DNA of 64,000 nt from Dicaeum eximium (Eukaryota > Chordata > Aves > Passeriformes > Dicaeidae). Position numbers and translations under genes: made by a program. The notes beneath the pieces were generated by a model. The model made no database searches. It saw only the letters and a list, made by a program, of their open reading frames with translations, and was not told the DNA's origin. The stretch's first letter is position 1. Each line of letters begins with the position of its first letter. The DNA lies in assembly GCA_013396995.1 (NCBI GenBank), contig VWZP01002584.1, positions 719,784-783,783 on the forward strand. The letters are read 5' to 3'. Positions 1 to 11,426 of this stretch are shown piece after piece.

Positions 1-607
1 AGATTTCATTCTGCCGTATCTGTGGGTTATCATTCTTACAAGAATCATCTCATTCTGGCAGGATCTTGATTTAAGGCTTTAAAATTCAGCTAGGCTCAAA
101 CTGATTTTGCAAGGTCACAAACACTGCAGGTTCTCTCCATAATATGGAATTAGAAGATTGAGTGTCAGTCCTTTCAAGGTCCTGGCAACCGTTAGACGTG
201 CCTCACAGTCTCATTCTCAATTAGGGCAATTTTTAAGGCTGTCAGCAGCTCACAATTTTATCCCATGGTTCTCACCTCCATATTTTTTCCAGGTACACAA
301 TCCTGACAAGAATTTGCTTTCCCTCCATATTCAAGCTTGTTGGAGTGCTTTCCTTTTTGTTTTATTTAGTGTACTTATTATTTATTTTTCAGTGTACTTA
401 TTATTTTGTGTGTTTATGTATATACTCCAAATTTTCATCCAATCAAATAAAATTTCCCCTTTCCAAAAATTATCTGCTTCTATAATTGCCTCTCTCACCC
501 ATGGGGGCACATAAGATTGAACACCTTCTTGTACCACACTTGCTTATGAAGGATCAACCATGCGAAATTGTTACCATGTTGGCTTTAATTGCCAATTGTT
601 TTATTAA

Positions 608-631
608 TTGATAATAATTAATTATTGTCAA
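608..631. repeat. Near-palindrome of AT-rich homeodomain-like sites
   Basis: TTGATAATAATT followed directly by AATTATTGTCAA is palindromic apart from one mismatched pair. It lies in a wider TTAATTGATAATAATTAATTA stretch. Confidence 0.8.
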
Positions 632-1101
632 ATATATTACTGCTTTTTACACCAAGACTTTCTCTAGGGAAACAAAATAAGCACTGAACTATTGGTGAGT
701 AATTGTGGGTTATGGCTGTAATGTAATTCACGAAAACACTGTGAATTAACTTGTAGATATTGCTAGTCGATGGTAAATGATTAGCCCCTTTGGCTAATAA
801 TTTTTAAATTAATTTCTTTGAAAGATGGTAGCTCACACTAGATCCTAGGCATCATACATGTGTGAACTGGCTCTGAAATGCAGAGGTCCCACTGTGAGCA
901 TGAATATGAGCCCTAGATGTGATTAGAGGGTCCTGGAGTTAACTTGTGGGTTAGTCTGTGCTGGATCAATCCTATGGAGTAGGTACTTCATGGCTAATCA
1001 GTCCAGGATATGTGAAACACTGCTAATGTGTCTTGCTAGCTGAACACCCTTTCTGTGTTAGAAAACTGAGACAAAAATCAGAGAGCCTTTTACTTAATAG
1101 A

Positions 1102-1143
1102 TTTTTTGTTTGTTTGTTTGTTTGTTTTTGTTGTTTTTTTTTT
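1102..1143. repeat. (TTTG)n and T-rich simple repeat
   Basis: Five TTTG-type units followed by a T tract. Confidence 0.95.
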
Positions 1144-2679
1144 ATTTCAAGCATTAGATAACAAACTTAGTTGGACATTTCATGCTGACATACAGCACTG
1201 TATACATCAAATGTGTTATGTGAGGTAATGCCTTTTACAGGGATGAGGAAAAGCCCAATCCTATCAGATATTAACTTTTGAGGTTAACAGTTATTTTTAA
1301 ATCCCTTTGTTTATATTTACCATGGCTAATTTTTACTGCTTGATCTCTGCCCTTTTAGTTGTCCTGCTAATTGCTACTTCCAAGATGCTCATTAAGACCA
1401 AAGAGAAAAAAATGCAAGGAAATGGTTTATTAACATTGCTTCAGAACCTTGAAAGATCAAGGCAAATCTGTATAATCTAAAGTACCTAAAAGATGCTTTT
1501 TAACCAAAGCAGTCAACAAGCTACATAAAGTTTTATTTTGATAATGACCATGAAACGGCACAATAATTACTACTACTTACTATTTGCATTGCAGTAAAAG
1601 CAACAACAGAAAGTTACAAATCTTTCCCCACAAAGCTTTGGTCCTAGTCCAGACATACACTTAAATAAATATACAACTTCAGGTAAACCTACAGAATTCA
1701 AAATGCAACTCACACACTTCATGTTAAACAATGTATTTAATCATCTTCCTCAGGAGCTTAAGAATCTCCTTTTGAGCTAAGCAATAATCAGTTACAAGAT
1801 TTTTTATCTAATGAAGAATAAAAAAGGAAAGTCCATTTCTATTTTTCCTTCAGTCTTTTCCAGTAAGAGTAATTTCCATTTAGGTAAAAAATTGCTTCCT
1901 CCAAAAAACTACCCCACAAACATACGTGTCAGGGACATCTACTGGATCATAAATATAACTATCCACAATACAGCCAGGCATAGTCCTGTTATTTATTATA
2001 TGCCATAAATAACATCTTCTTCCCATCACTTTGAATTATACTTGATGTCACGCTCTGTACCTTCAACAGGGCACTGTGCTGGAAAAAGTCACTGAAACCA
2101 AATACAGTGAGCAAACTGAAGCCTGGCCAGTATTGTTTGAATTCCAAACAATAGCATTTCAATTCCAATATCCTGATGGAAATGCCTCTATAGCTTGCTT
2201 ATCTTTCCTAGTGCCATTACATGCAGTCAGAAATTCAAGGACTGTTAGACAATCAAGCTCCTTTTTTGCCTCTTTTGTCTTCAGCTTCCTATAGCTGTTA
2301 TTATTTGTCATCCATTTCCTCTTGCACACAAGCGAGCACTTTAGCCTACTTGGGGCAGCTTCAGAAACTGAGGGCAAAACGGGATATCAAGGCCATATTC
2401 ACCTTTTTTTTTTTGTTTTCTGAAGAGAAACATGTTAATAATTAAAAAGAGTATTTTTGGTGTTCTAACTCAATGAGTTAGATGATGTTTGCACCCGTTT
2501 GGACCAGTAACGAGCTATATTTTAATCCTATTGCTAACCATTCCTTAAAATTTGCTTTGTTTATGGATTTTCTACCAGTAGTAAACCGTGCTAGAACAAC
2601 CAGCATTGGAACTGGCCAGTGTTCATCAGTCACATGGAAGAAGAGTTAGCCCATACTAAGAGTGCCCAGAGATGTTACT

Positions 2680-3365
2680 GGGTGGGGGTTAAGCTAGAGA
2701 CACTGCATGGGAAAAACAACTCTACCCCAGCCAAAACCACTTCATTATCCACCCCCTTATTCCATACCACTTACATCACAGGTATGGTCATCAGGTCTCA
2801 CACTTTTCCGTACAATCTCATTAATCAACTCCCCACTTCCATATCATACACGGCGTCCCCTCACTATAGGGACTGCACTTGCAAAATGTCCATAAAATAT
2901 CCATAGGGTTCATTTAGTCTGTGACTTCGGGCTCTCTTTGTTCTGGTGGTCACTCAGGACCACCACAGGAGAGGTGTGTGTTACATGGAGTTACTGGGCA
3001 CCACAACCAGCTCAGGGTGGGTCACTGCTGCACTTGCACTGCTTTAGGCTTGTTCTCTATTGGTTCAGGTGGTTCCTACTCCAGCAATTCCTGCAACGTT
3101 CAACTCAAATCCTGAGTTATAACAATTCAAAGGCTGGTCCTTTACAATCTTCCCACCTGGTCCTTTTGGGCCGAGTGTTGTGTATTGCAATGAACTCTTT
3201 CCCTTTTTCCCAGCCTGGCTGCAACACCGGGCTCCTGCTGCAGTGGTTGCAGTCTCCAGTGTTAGTCCCCGTGGGCTGCAGGGGGACAACTTGCTTCACC
3301 TCATGCATCTGGAAGTTTCACCTCATCAAATGAGAACATGCTCAGCCCTCAAAGAAAAAGGGTAA
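2680..3365 (-). mobile_element. ERVL-type retroelement 3' end: internal region plus start of LTR
   Basis: On the minus strand the block from 3365 down to 2745 resembles the non-coding 3' part of an avian ERVL. It ends in a purine-rich tract (GGAATAAGGGGGTGG), which suits a polypurine tract. It is followed at 2744 by a TG start and TTTTGGCTGGGGTAGAGTT, the opening of the matching LTR family. The LTR continues to lower coordinates but diverges within about 60 bp, so its end is unclear. The region is GC-richer than its neighbours, which explains several short overlapping open frames on both strands; none is an intact retroviral protein. Confidence 0.6.
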
Positions 3366-5386
3366 GAATACCTTTGCTTTCTTCACCAAGATAATTCCTG
3401 CGTGAAATTAATCACTGTCGAGGTGAAAATGGTGTACATTAAAAAATAAAGCTATGCCAATTCTTTTTATACTGAATGCAGACAAGACTACATAGTAAAA
3501 AAAAAAAAAAGGGGGAAATGGCAATTGAATTAAGCCATATCAAATTCTCATAAATTTACGTTACTTGCCTCTAAAGAAATTAAGTACCACAGCATGCTCC
3601 ATCACTGACCCTACACATTTTTGCTAATATTTTTCCATAATTGATGTCACAGACCTATCTCAGACTAATGACATTATGTTTGCAAGTTTCTAGTGCTGTG
3701 CTCTCATCAAGGAACTTGGAAAATAATTTCCAAAAGACTTCATTTGTTTCTTCATTTTCTTGAACTCTCATAACTGTGAATTATTTGCATTCTAGTAATT
3801 CTCTTTCCTCAAGATACTAGGAATTTTTCTTTATGATCAGGTTTACATTATGAGGATTACAATCCTGAGCCATTTAAGAGCACAAACTTTTTCTCAAATT
3901 CAAGAATGACGAGTTGCTGTTTTGATACTGCTGGAAAAATTCATAGCAAAAAATTACAATTTTAACTGATACATGTTTTTACAAACCAGGGTCTGAATTT
4001 TTTCTCTTGGACTGTATGAGTCAGCCTGTGGTAGAATGGAAGGAAGGACAGATGACACCAGCGTGCAAATTGGCTTTCCCCTAGTGAGTGTGACCAGGTT
4101 CTCACCTCCTCAGACACCCCACACTATTTCACGTGCTCCTGATTCCTACAGGAACCCAAGATCTCCTTCTTGCAAACTACTTCAATGGCTGGCTCCACTG
4201 TGGCTGTGAAAGCTGCCTGCCAGTGTGAAAAGATTCGTAAGAAATGGAGAATTATTCATTCAATGCAACGTTAAGTGTTCATAATTGCTTTAATTAGGAA
4301 ATGTAATCCTAACTCTGAGCAGCTTGCCATCTCCTGTCTCTTCTCAAAACCTGTTTTTTTTATTATTATTATTATTTTTCGTTCTCCTGTCTCTGTTTTA
4401 AGTAGATCACTTTCCCATTTTCTTTCCCATTTACTGTAAATACAAGAGCAGAATTCTTTGCTGGTTGAAATACCCTTTACAGTTTGATGTTCAGTACTGC
4501 TAATTATGTTATTGACTTACTATGCTTATTTTTAGAGATTTCCCAATCCACCTCTCACTACTTTTTGTGTATATATTTTAAAGAAGCCTTCTGTTTATAA
4601 TTATTTTTACATTGCCACTTAAACAAACTTGCATCTGTTGCCTTCTTTCCCTCTAGACTGATCCAGGATGGATTTTAATTGCATCACCAACTGTTTCTAA
4701 AATACTTCCCAGAGTCTCCACTAGACTCCCTCTGCAAAATACAATCTTGACCAACAAATAATAACCAAAACCTGTTGGGGCATTTCATGTTTTCTCAAAG
4801 TCAGCTTTCTTCTGGTCCAGAATGTTCACTTGGCTTCCACCAGTTCCCAAGAATAATTTGAACTAATGATACTGTAATGTCTGGGTGTTTCCTTGCTTCA
4901 GTCCTATTAATCATATTTGGTATATATCCTAGGATTTGGTCCAAAATAGCCTGTAACCATCTGAATGCTTCAATAAGCTGTGGAAGAAAGCAATCCTGAA
5001 ATGTCTCTTAAAATTACTTCCTCCTCTTCATTTTTTTTAATTGAGTGGCATCCAAGTCAACATCTGAGTAATTAAAACTCTGCCAGTATCAAACATCCTG
5101 CCTTGTTATAGAAATCTCCAATGTATAAAAACATTTGCTGATCCTGTGTTATTTTATTTTAACTACCCTAGAGATGTAAACTCCCTCTGTAGCATCCTAG
5201 AATCAACTTACCATTTCATGGCTCTAATTCCTATACAGATTTCTATGTCAGCCATAATATTTCTTTTCACAAATCAATGTTCTGCCTAACCAGTTCACTT
5301 ACTTGCTGCTTTAATTTACTTAACCCTTTGGCAGGTTCTGTATTCTTCATAATATATTTCTTTGTAAAATTATTTTAAAACTTATC

Positions 5387-5422
<36 letters not shown>

Positions 5423-8198
5423 GTATACAAAACATGAAGGCATAATATAAGTGCACAGAAAAATATTGGCAAGATGCACACACACAACAGAAAAGAATTT
5501 GAATAACAGCTTCAGAATTTAATTTGATGGCCATGCTAGAGTCTCCCTGGCTTCCTTAGTTGAATTACAGGGTTTGTAGTTTCAGACTTATGATTCTTCC
5601 TTGCTGTTGGTAGAGATGGATATCTGTTTACCCTTTCAAGTGGAAAATGGGTGTTGATAGATCAGACAGACAGAGAAACAGAGATCAGAAGACAGTTTAA
5701 TTAGATTTTAGATCACAGAGTCATTGGAAAATGGGGGTGCATCTCTCAGGGTGCAATGCACCAGTGAGGGAGTCAGGGTATGGAGAGAGAAAAATATCCC
5801 AATCACTGAAGAAAGGCAGCAATTGAGAGCTGTCTCAGGCAGTGGAAGAGAACAAGGACAGCTGGAATTGGAAGGAAGTTACCTGTATTGGTAGGATAAA
5901 AAGCTTGCATAAAATCATGGGGGTGTTTACAGGATTCAACACAAAATGAGATGAAATTCAGAGGTTGATAAAAATGCTTGAAATTTTGTACCCTGTGACC
6001 CCTGACCATACTCATGATTCTTCCCTACATTAATGCTTATTTCTTCTTTTGCTTCACCTACCATCTGCAAATAGGAATTTCTAAACTATTTTCAGTTGCG
6101 TATTTCCCACGTGCTGTTTATTTCAGGAATCAAAACGGGCTGCAGGTTCATCCTTCTCCTTTCTCTCAACTCACTAATCAACCTTCTCATTATCTTCACT
6201 AGCATTTGGCCTTTGCTGAATAATTATTTTCCAATTAGGCTTATGTTTCTTTCTTAACTGGCTATCCAAACACTAAATCACTAACTCTGTTCTGGCAGAA
6301 CTTCCACAGTGTCCATCCTGGCTCATGACAAAACCTCATCCTTTTCTTCCTTCACTGCATTCCCTTCCTCTGAGTTACCTCCAAAAGGCTACAAACTCTT
6401 CAGCCACTTGGACAAGGAAGTTTTTTACATCATTTTTCTAACCAGTGTCTCAGACATCAGCAATAGAGGTGAATTTGGAAAGAAGGCTTCAGAATTTCAG
6501 GGAGACATCAGATCACCTTCATTCAGATCCAGATATTCTAAAATGATGGCACCACCTTGCATTTTAAAGCTTTGAAATTCTCATGCGTTTAATGGGATAA
6601 GATTAGAAATACACTTGGATAATTTCAGCATTGCAATCCCCTACTTGGGACAGGTAACCTTTTTTTGCTTATTCTGAAGCTTGATCATCCATACTCTACC
6701 ACTGTTCCTTCATCACACATTTTTATTTTGGTTTTACCAACCAGAATGCTGATAGTAGTTTCAAATACACTCGAAGAAAAAAATCCTGATAAATGCCTCA
6801 AACATAAACATTCTCCAAGGAGCTTAGTTCACTTTTTCTAAAAAAGAAAAACGGAAAAAAAACCACCAAAAAACACCCCCAAATCCACCCCCCATACTGA
6901 AAAAAAAACAAAACCACTGAACTTTGCCTTTTATCTAATCTAGTTAAATCAACTCTATTTACTAGGTGCTAAAAAAAAAATAAAAATGAGAGGTGGCAAG
7001 GGAGAGTCATCAAGACTCCTTTTCATTTTTATCACTGGCCTTTGTTCTCATCAGCATCATGGTGTAGACATGACCATGGAGCTCTCAGTCTGCAGATGCC
7101 CTGAAAATGACATTAGTGGTCCACATTGTTCTTTCATCTAGCTAGGAAATTATCCACATCGAGTAGATGAATACTTAGAAAACCAAAATGTTACTGTCTT
7201 TGAAAGTCTCATTTTCATTGTGATTTTAATTCAGTGCATACACTGGGGTTAAGGACACGGGGAAGGGGGTGTTCTTCTTTTATATTCATTAAAATTACTG
7301 CATTTATTTTTATGTTACTATTCAGGCTACCTGACATTTATAACAGCTTTTACCTTGATTTTTTTTTAAATAATCCAGCAGGGGAAAAAAAATTGCCTTT
7401 TTAGCCTTTTGACTTAGTCTTTTCTGCAAAATACAGGCACTGGGAAAAACATTTCCCACATTTTGCCCCCTCCAATTGTTATAGTTATATTAAAGCAAAG
7501 CACTTGTCTTCCTTTGATGAAAGGAAGGAGTAAAAAGGGAAGAAAGACATCTGGATTACCTTCACATTTCACAGTATTATTGTTGGAAAGCCTTGTTATT
7601 TCAGCAAAGCTTATTTTAGCGCATTCTCAGTTTTGCCAGAACAGGACAACAGAGTCCAGAGAAGTGGCACAGATGCAGGAGGTCCCTCCTCATTTTCAGC
7701 ACTCTTAGTGCTGAGGCTTAGCAAAGGTCTTTCTGAGATGATTAATGGCAGGTTTGACTCTGGGAGGTAATTATAGGTTTTGACAAGAAGTTTGAGACTT
7801 TGGGGATGAAAGTGTCTGTGAAGGTTTCACTGAGGAAACCAACCCCTGACAGGGACAACATGCTCATTACAGAAATTTTGAAAAAGCACAGATATCTATA
7901 AAATAAGCTAGATACAGAAGAACATATTTTTATTAACCCCACTGCTGCTGATGACATATGCATCCTCCTTGTTGTTTGTGGACTAATGTGATTTGTAACC
8001 TCAGCAACTGTATGTAGTCTTTTGAAGATACAGAGGTTCGTTTGCTTATGAACTCATTCTCCCTCTTTCATCCCTTTTTCCTCTGAGGGTTAGGTGGGGA
8101 GGGTGGAGGGAGGAAATATCAATAAATAGTGTCATGAAAAATAAATTATTATGCTCAGAAAGTTCTTCCCATAATGCTACTAGTTTATTTGCTGCAAA
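3366..8198. other. Intergenic, no gene seen
   Basis: AT-rich sequence with A and T tracts and the TA microsatellite. A stretch near 5640-5800 has an ATTAAACTGTCTT-like string on the minus strand that could be an LTR remnant, but nothing else supports it. Confidence 0.7.
5391..5419. repeat. (TA)n microsatellite
   Basis: About fourteen perfect TA dinucleotides. Confidence 0.97.
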
Positions 8199-8244
8199 TT
8201 TTATTATTATTATTATTATTAATAGTAGTAGTAGTAGTAGTAGT
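8199..8244. repeat. Compound (TTA)n-(TAG)n microsatellite
   Basis: About seven TTA units are followed without a gap, via AATAG, by about seven TAG units. It yields low-complexity open frames on both strands (poly-Ile, poly-Ser, poly-Leu) that are not genes. Confidence 0.97.
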
Positions 8245-11200
8245 TTGGATTTCAGCAGTTCTGTGAATAAAGAAAATATTGAAGTGATATATGCACTTCT
8301 GTTTGTCAGAATACTAATTCTCAGTATTCTCAAATATAATGTCTGAGAACTGGAGCAATAAAGGGGCTTCCTTCAAGAAAAAGGTCCTTAAAGACAGCTT
8401 TAAGGGCTTCTGGTAGGAGCTCTTAGTGTCTGTAAGTGGTTTAAATCCTTCAGAACAGCATCTTTCAGCTGCCTCAAACTGCTGCAGGAACTGACCATCA
8501 AATTACACAACTCAAAAATGCACCAGCCAGGGTTTTACTACAGGCTCTCTGACTTCCCAACTCCTTCAGGGGTGGAGTGGGATCAGTCTGCACCCCACAG
8601 CAGAGAGCACAACTCTGTGTCAATTCAGAACAGAACTTTTCCTCAGAGAAATGCTTTTTTTTTTAAATTCCAGTGAATATGAGCATCTAGCTCTAGGAAA
8701 GGGACATGAGAAGACTTATTGTCAAATCTAAATGTATTTACAATTCATACACTGCTTTATACATCTTGCCAATATGAGCTACAGACCTCGTTTCAGTCGT
8801 ACTGTCTGGCTCCTTTGTGCCTTTTTGTCAACATAAAGCAGCTGTAAACCTGCCTGCTCTGGCCAATTAACTTGTTTTGTATTTCTGGAGTGGCACAAAG
8901 GAAAGCTACCCCTCCTTCTCAGTATGGTTTAATAAAATTGGGATATATGGGGCACACAGGAATCACAAAAGTCAGAGTGGAACAGGAGTCATGGGCCAGA
9001 TTCTTGAGCTGCAATAAAACAGTGGCAATCCAAGGGAGAGATGGCAAATTATGCTAGCTGGGAGTCTGCCTCTGAGATTCCACAAATGCTTTCTGTCACA
9101 AAATAAAAGGACATTACTAGGCTGCTTGTTACCAATAATCCCAAAAATATGTCTTCTCAAACCATTTGTGGGAGTCTGTGCAAAGGGGGCATACCTCCAA
9201 ATTAATTTTATGAGACCATTTGTATTAATTACTTTGTACTAATTGTGAAAAAATGCCCCTATGCAGCAGGGGCATATCAAGAGAGCCTGGGAACTGTCAA
9301 GTACCAAGAGGATACACCCTGGATCAGGGAGTCAGCATGGGGTCATTTTAAGAGGTTTTGAGTTAAAAACAAATCAGAAATTTGGCCTGGACTTCAGACC
9401 AGGAATTTATCTTACCAGCAAGTGCAATTAAAACTCTCATAAGAAGGAATGAGGTAAATAGAAAAGCTGACCCAGTGAGGCAACCTTAATTTTGCTTCTC
9501 CAGGCAGAATTGGGTCCTTAAAGTTACTATCCAAACTCACATACTCTTCATTGAAAAGAAAATAATCTGTGATGTAGATAATTTATTCACTTAACCTAAG
9601 TTCAGATATCAGCAATGTAGAAATTTCCCTTCGAGCTGTGCTGCTTTGGGATAAAAAAGAGCATTTTCTAGAAATGCCCAATTTACTGGGTCTGCTACAT
9701 TTCCTGGATTCGGCCTCCTGGTCTTCACCTGCAATAAGCAATGAGAGCAAACAAGATCTAAAGAGTAACCCAGAATATTTGTCATCCCTGTGTGGTTCTT
9801 CTCTCTCTCGGTACTGATTGAAAAGGAAACCAAACCTGGTTATCATGAAGTAAACATTTTTGAGAGGGAGGTTTACCTCTAGAGGCACACATAAAATTCT
9901 CAATTAATAAAATTCTCAATAAAATTCTCAAGCTTCCATGGAAAACTAAGTTAAAAACCTGAAAGGAAAATACGTTTGAAATTTTAGAGAAAGTTATTTC
10001 ATTCTGTATCTGCAGTAGCTTTTCGCAGCTGACCAATATATTCTTTGGAAGCAGCTTCAAAGGTATACACTTAATTGGCAGAAAGAGACTTTTATGCCTG
10101 TACATAAAATGCTCATGTAAGAATTTCTTGTATTGTCATGCAGGCAGGGCACAAAGTACCATGGGATTCATGAGGCCAATTGCAGCTAATCAAGGATCAG
10201 ATAAAAAGCATCCCATTTATTTCAGCGGAATTATAGTACATAGCTGCATTTTCAAATAGTCACTGTCAAGACATAAAATAAAAACTCAAAAAGACATCTG
10301 TCAAATAAAATTTTAATAACATATGAATCTGAATAAGTTGTGGCCTATTGTTTGAATATTCCAGCAGTAGAAAAGGAGGTTAAATTCAAATAAATTATTC
10401 ATTGAGACTAGTTGCATATCCCTAGTATGCATCTGTATAATTTAAACAAGAAACAAAAGTGTGCCACAGAATAAAATGAGATTTTATAGAAATACTTCCT
10501 TGAATCTGGGTGATGTAATTCCCTATCACATTCCAAAATAATTATTAAACATATGGAAAGCTACTAATAGAGCATAAAAAATATATTCAATTGGCAGAAG
10601 ACAAATACATTATTTATTACTTCAAGTTATTGATGAGCTTTCATACCAGCTCATCATTCTGTTTTGCTCTGTCACTCATGAATTATAAGATCACCCGTAC
10701 CTCATAATAAATAATTTATCCATAGCCAGGCTGTACCTTTGGGTAGCTGCCCTTATTTATCTGGATATATGCACACAGATAGGCACTTTCTCACCAAGAG
10801 AAATGTTCAGCACATTAAACAACGCTGATTTGCAGAGGTTTCAAACTTACAAGAAGAGAATGAAAACAAGGGATTGAGGATATTACAGGGATTTTTTTGT
10901 CTGTGTGGGTTCTTTTCATGCTAAGGACGCATTGCTGAATGATATGCAAATGGAGAAGGTTATAAAGGATCTGTTCAAAGCATATGTATGGTAATTCAAA
11001 ATCATAATGAAACTCTATTTTAACAGGTTTGATATAAGCAAAGGGGGCAAAATTAATACAGAGATTGGTGTGACTATTGCACCAAAGAGCTGTATACCTT
11101 CGAGTTTATGAATAATATTTGGTAAAGGTTAAGATGGAAAATAAATTCAAGATGCAAGTAATTCTTACAAAAATGACAATTACACACATTATTGAACTGA

Positions 11201-11270
11201 ACAGATGATATTAGCAAGAATAGATGGATTTTGCAACAATAACATCATTTATAAGTAAATCTCAAATACA
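8245..11270. other. Intergenic, no gene seen
   Basis: Mostly unique-looking AT-rich sequence. A short triple repeat of AATAAAATTCTC-type units occurs around 9891-9930. The region 10100-10800 is very AT-rich without repeats and is a candidate for comparison between species. Confidence 0.65.
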
Positions 11271-11426
11271 TTCCAACTGTAGCACAAGTATTCTTGAATA
11301 TTTGCACTGAAATGCTGACAAAGAGTGATCACTGATGAAAATGTCCTTTCCATCTGTAGCACAAGTATTCTTGAATATTTGCACTGAAATGCTGACAAAG
11401 AGTGATCACTGATGAAAATGTCCTTT
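11271..11426. repeat. Tandem duplication, 77-bp unit, two copies
   Basis: The 77-bp unit starting TTCCAACTGTAGCAC at 11271 is repeated from 11348 (TTCCATCTGTAGCAC). I count a single substitution between the copies (A/T at the sixth base). The second copy then runs into unique sequence after 11426. Near-identity implies a recent duplication. Confidence 0.95.

Larger units (their letters stand above)
1..2679. other. Intergenic, AT-rich, no gene seen
   Basis: The block holds a TTTG simple repeat and the near-palindrome at 608-631. The open frames, the longest 118 codons at 158-514, have no recognisable domain and no splice-consistent structure. Confidence 0.7.

Noticed and set aside
158..514. 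118-codon frame at the left edge
   Set aside because: No domain and no splice context; the hydrophobic Phe/Leu/Tyr run comes from T-rich sequence.
2921..3333. Cluster of overlapping frames at 2.9-3.3 kb
   Set aside because: The block is better explained as the 3' non-coding end of an ERVL-type retroelement on the minus strand.
5640..5800. Possible LTR remnant with an ATTAAACTGTCTT-like string on the minus strand
   Set aside because: Only one short motif matches; no LTR ends or flanking features could be seen.
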